A stretch of 44,095 bases of DNA from HGM11416 sp964532155 (GTDB lineage Bacteria; Bacillota; Clostridia; Christensenellales; Borkfalkiaceae): positions 1 to 44,095 of the forward strand of contig CAZHGN010000006.1 in NCBI GenBank assembly GCA_964532155.1. Direction: 5' to 3'. Below the pieces are notes generated by a model. The model had not been told where the DNA came from. It was given only the letters and a program-made list of their open reading frames with translations, and did not search any database. Positions 41,453 to 44,095 of this stretch are shown piece after piece; within the stretch, counting starts at the first letter, position 1; the number at the start of each line of letters is the position of its first letter. A program made the position numbers and the translations under genes.

Positions 41453-41662
41453 GACTTTTTTGAAAAATTCAACAATTTTTTACAAACGGTCGCGGTTTTT
41501 GCCGACTTTTGCGGTCTAACGCCTTTAACTGCAAAACGGCTTGTAAATTATTTACGCGCTTTTTTCGGCTTTTAACTATTAGTTAAGTACATGTTAAGCC
41601 AAAAAAAATACAAAAAAATATTTAATCGCGCGCAAACAGTAGATATTTGCACGCCGATTTGA

Positions 41663-41668
41663 TATAAT
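41663..41668 (+). promoter_or_regulatory. -10 box of the pfkA-PPi-PFK operon
   Basis: TATAAT at 41663-41668 with no recognisable -35 box at the usual spacing, so probably activator-dependent or weak. The predicted start near 41675 gives a leader of about 90 bases to the chosen pfkA ATG. Confidence 0.6.
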
Positions 41669-41764
41669 ATTCGCGGTATGGGCTTTATCGGCTCGGATGG
41701 CTGCATGTCCGTCGAAACCGTGCCTGCCCTGCCATGCATATTTCTGTTTTACGGGAGAAAGGCT

Positions 41765-42727
41765 ATGCCTAAAATAGCATTAATGACAAGCGGGGGAGAC
41801 GCCCCCGGAATGAACGCCTGCATCCGTGCTTGCGTTCGTTACGCGATATACAAGGACGTTGATATTTACGGCGTTGAAAGAGGATATAAAGGACTTATCG
41901 ACAACGATCTGACCTTACTCACGAGCAGATCGGTTTCCGGTATTATTCAGCACGGCGGCACGTTTTTACACACCGCGCGTTGTCCTGAATTTTCCGATCC
42001 CGAATATCAAAAACAAGCCGCCGAAACGCTCCGCGCGTACGGAATCGACAGTCTTATCGTAATAGGCGGCGACGGTTCTTTCCGCGGCGCACGCGCCCTT
42101 TCGGATAACTGCGGCATTAACGTCGTCGGCATCCCCGGCACTATCGACAACGACCTTGCGTATACCGACTATACGCTCGGCTTCGACACGGCGGTAAACA
42201 CCGTGCTTTGGGCGGTAAACGCCTTGCGCGACACCATGGGCTCGCACGATAGAGTAAGCCTGCTCGAAGTAATGGGCAGAAACTGCGGCGACATAGCCCT
42301 TTACGCGGCAGTCGCAGGCGGTGCCGAATACGTCCTCGTTCCCGAAGTCCCCTATGATATAGACGAAATCGCCGCGTCCATTCGTTTCAGCCAAAAGCGC
42401 GGCAAAACGTCCAATATGATTATATTGGCAGAGGGCGCAGGCAACAAGGAAGAAATCTGCAAGCGCATTAAAGAAAAAACCGGCATATCCGTAAAAACGA
42501 CCACGCTCGGTCACATTCAGCGCGGCGGCTCACCCACTATGAACGACCGCGTTTTGGCGGCTAAATTTGCCGTTCGCGCAATAGACCTCATACTCGAAAA
42601 GAAGACCAACCGCGTAGTCGGCACCAAGAATAACGAGATTATCGACTGCGATATAACCGAAGCGCTCGCTATGCCTCGCTCGTTCGATAAAGAACTGTAC
42701 GATATAGCGCACGTTCTCAGCCTGTAA
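41765..42727 (+). CDS. pfkA: ATP-dependent 6-phosphofructokinase
   Basis: 320 aa. TSGGDAPGMNA at the N-terminus, GGDGS (101-105) and PGTIDND (124-130, catalytic D128), MGRNCGD, GHIQRGGSP. Glycine in GGDGS and in PGTIDND is the ATP-type pattern. It makes fructose-1,6-bisphosphate. The start MPKIALMTSGG is chosen because GGGAGAAAGG precedes it and this is where PfkA proteins begin. A second in-frame ATG at 41678 would add 29 residues with no family support. It is 53 bases upstream of a PPi-type paralogue with no terminator between. Confidence 0.95.
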   Translation: MPKIALMTSGGDAPGMNACIRACVRYAIYKDVDIYGVERGYKGLIDNDLTLLTSRSVSGIIQHGGTFLHTARCPEFSDPEYQKQAAETLRAYGIDSLIVIGGDGSFRGARALSDNCGINVVGIPGTIDNDLAYTDYTLGFDTAVNTVLWAVNALRDTMGSHDRVSLLEVMGRNCGDIALYAAVAGGAEYVLVPEVPYDIDEIAASIRFSQKRGKTSNMIILAEGAGNKEEICKRIKEKTGISVKTTTLGHIQRGGSPTMNDRVLAAKFAVRAIDLILEKKTNRVVGTKNNEIIDCDITEALAMPRSFDKELYDIAHVLSL

Positions 42728-42780
42728 TTTACGGCAACTAAAGACGAATAATAAATAACCACACTGTGGAGGATATAAAA

Positions 42781-44025
42781 ATGAAAAACTTAGTCGGCGC
42801 ATGTATGTTTGCGCAATCGGGAGGTCCGACCTCCGTCATCAACGCAAGTGCGGCGGGAGTATTCCTCGAAGCACTCGACCAAGCCAATATCACCGCCGTA
42901 TACGGCGCGGCAAACGGCATTAAGGGCGTTTTGAACGAGCAGTTCTACGATATCGGCAAAGAAGACCGCAAAGAACTCGAACTGTTAAAATACACTCCGT
43001 CGTCCGCTCTCGGCTCGGTAAGATATAAACTTAAAGACGCCGCCGTCGACGATACCGATTATAAGAGAATCGTCGAGGTATTCAAAAAATACAACGTTCG
43101 CTACTTCTTCTATAACGGCGGAAACGACAGCATGGATACTTGCAACAAGATTTCCAAGTATATGCAGAAGTCCGGTTGGGATTGCAACGTTATAGGCGTA
43201 CCTAAGACGATCGATAACGACCTTTACGGCACCGACCACTGCCCCGGCTACGCTTCGGCGGCAAGATATATCGCTACTACCATTATGGAAGTTAACCTTG
43301 ACGCTAAGGTTTACGACACGCCGATGGTTTGCGTTATCGAGTGCATGGGCAGAAACGCAGGTTGGCTGACCGCCGCCGCCGCTCTCGCAGGACACAAAGG
43401 ATTGGGCGCCGACCTTATTTATCTCCCCGAAGTCGCTTTCGACGTGGATAAATTCGTCGAGGACGTAAAAGCCGTTTGCGCTAAGAACAATAACAAATGT
43501 ATCGCCGTCGTTTCCGAAGGTATACACGATAAGAACGGAGAGCTTATTTGCGAACTCGTTTCCAAGGGCGCACGCGACAGCTTTGGTCACGCACAGCTCG
43601 GCGGCGTAGCCGCAACGCTTGCGGGCATTATTAAAGAAAAAACAGGCTTTAAGACTCGCGGCATAGAGCTCAGCCTTATGCAGAGATGCGGCGCACACCT
43701 TGCAAGCAAGGTCGACGTCGAAGAAACTTTCGAGGCCGGCCGTCAAGCGGTTAAAGCCGCAGTTAGCGGCGAAACCGACAAAATGGTTTGCTATGAAAGA
43801 CAGCAGGGCGAAACTTATGCTTGCGAATATAGACTTCTTCCCCTCGAACTTGCCGCCAATACCGAAAAAACCGTTCCTATGGAATGGATTACCGAGAACG
43901 GCACCTATATTTCGGACGAATACGTAAAATATGCGTTGCCCCTCATTCAAGGCGACTGCAAGGCTCCGTTAGAAGACGGTCTTCCCAGATTTGCTCGTCT
44001 TAAAAAGGTTCTCGTCAACGGCTAA
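42781..44025 (+). CDS. pfp: Pyrophosphate-dependent 6-phosphofructokinase
   Basis: 414 aa. Same fold as its neighbour but with PPi-type residues. GGNDS (113-117) has aspartate where ATP enzymes have the second glycine of GGDGS, and PKTIDND (141-147) has lysine where they have glycine; both block ATP and favour pyrophosphate. MGRNAGW follows. It catalyses reversible phosphorylation of fructose-6-phosphate with PPi. GGAGG eight bases before the ATG; the GTG at 42766 overlaps that site and is rejected. Second gene of the operon, followed by a terminator. Confidence 0.92.
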   Translation: MKNLVGACMFAQSGGPTSVINASAAGVFLEALDQANITAVYGAANGIKGVLNEQFYDIGKEDRKELELLKYTPSSALGSVRYKLKDAAVDDTDYKRIVEVFKKYNVRYFFYNGGNDSMDTCNKISKYMQKSGWDCNVIGVPKTIDNDLYGTDHCPGYASAARYIATTIMEVNLDAKVYDTPMVCVIECMGRNAGWLTAAAALAGHKGLGADLIYLPEVAFDVDKFVEDVKAVCAKNNNKCIAVVSEGIHDKNGELICELVSKGARDSFGHAQLGGVAATLAGIIKEKTGFKTRGIELSLMQRCGAHLASKVDVEETFEAGRQAVKAAVSGETDKMVCYERQQGETYACEYRLLPLELAANTEKTVPMEWITENGTYISDEYVKYALPLIQGDCKAPLEDGLPRFARLKKVLVNG

Positions 44026-44046
44026 TTAAATCATTTGAATAATTCA

Positions 44047-44083
44047 AAAACTGTCGCAGCCAAACGGTCGCGACAGTTTTTTT
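44047..44083 (+). terminator. Terminator of the phosphofructokinase operon
   Basis: Perfect 11-bp stem AAAACTGTCGC/GCGACAGTTTT with a 12-base loop, followed by further Ts. Confidence 0.93.
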
Positions 44084-44095
44084 GCGTTCGATAAT

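Overview
The window is about 44 kb of a low-to-mid GC Firmicute-type (Bacillota, probably Clostridia-like) chromosome. Evidence includes strong SigA-type promoters (TTGACA-N17-TATAAT variants), AGGAGG ribosome sites, a CIRCE operator on clpB, SigH, Mini-III RNase, a CwlD-like amidase, a bacterial V-type ATPase, the DapL route to diaminopimelate, and paired ATP- and PPi-dependent phosphofructokinases. I cannot name a genus. A run of exactly 100 N at 23492-23591 marks a scaffold join, so linkage across it is assembly-dependent. There is no phage, insertion sequence or CRISPR array.

Layout. 1-3.8 kb: divergent tRNA-Pro(GGG) and tRNA-Val(CAC), then topB and a plsC-like acyltransferase on +. 3.9-6.7 kb: methionine ABC transporter metN-metI-metQ on -, behind a leader with promoter, Met-rich leader peptide and terminator/antiterminator pair. 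6.9-10.6 kb: tRNA-Arg(ACG), a 66-aa membrane protein and clpB under CIRCE. 10.7-15.8 kb: a cytidylate-kinase-like P-loop protein, a membrane-anchored endonuclease/exonuclease/phosphatase-fold protein, and an acyl-CoA-synthetase-like gene next to an unusual E2-like acyltransferase under a palindromic operator. 15.9-22.7 kb: dapF-dapL, preceded by a probable single operon mrnC-rlmB-sigH-dnaX-ybaB-recR. 22.7-27.2 kb: cell-wall amidase, scaffold gap, HEPN-motif protein, DnaA-box cluster and a 940-aa membrane protein. 27.5-36.2 kb: complete V-type ATPase operon (H-I-K-E-C-F-A-B-D) whose c-ring subunit carries all five residues that bind Na+ in the enterococcal enzyme. 36.4-38.2 kb: tilS-hpt on +. 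38.3-38.9 kb: a 99-aa unknown protein behind a SAM-I/IV-type riboswitch. 39-41.4 kb: glpK plus an alpha/beta hydrolase resembling monoacylglycerol lipase. 41.7-44.1 kb: ATP-PFK and PPi-PFK in tandem.

The most interesting signals are regulatory. Methionine metabolism is sensed in two different ways here: a candidate ribosome-mediated Met attenuator on metNIQ and a SAM aptamer on a gene of unknown function. Two housekeeping genes (topB, tilS) have promoters placed so that transcription would begin at or next to the ATG, so they look leaderless. An 18-bp sequence recurs between genes, mostly inside terminator loops. Several genes (mrnC, sigH, the amidase, the leader peptide) appear to start with TTG. 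Function calls rest on motifs read by eye; no database search was possible.
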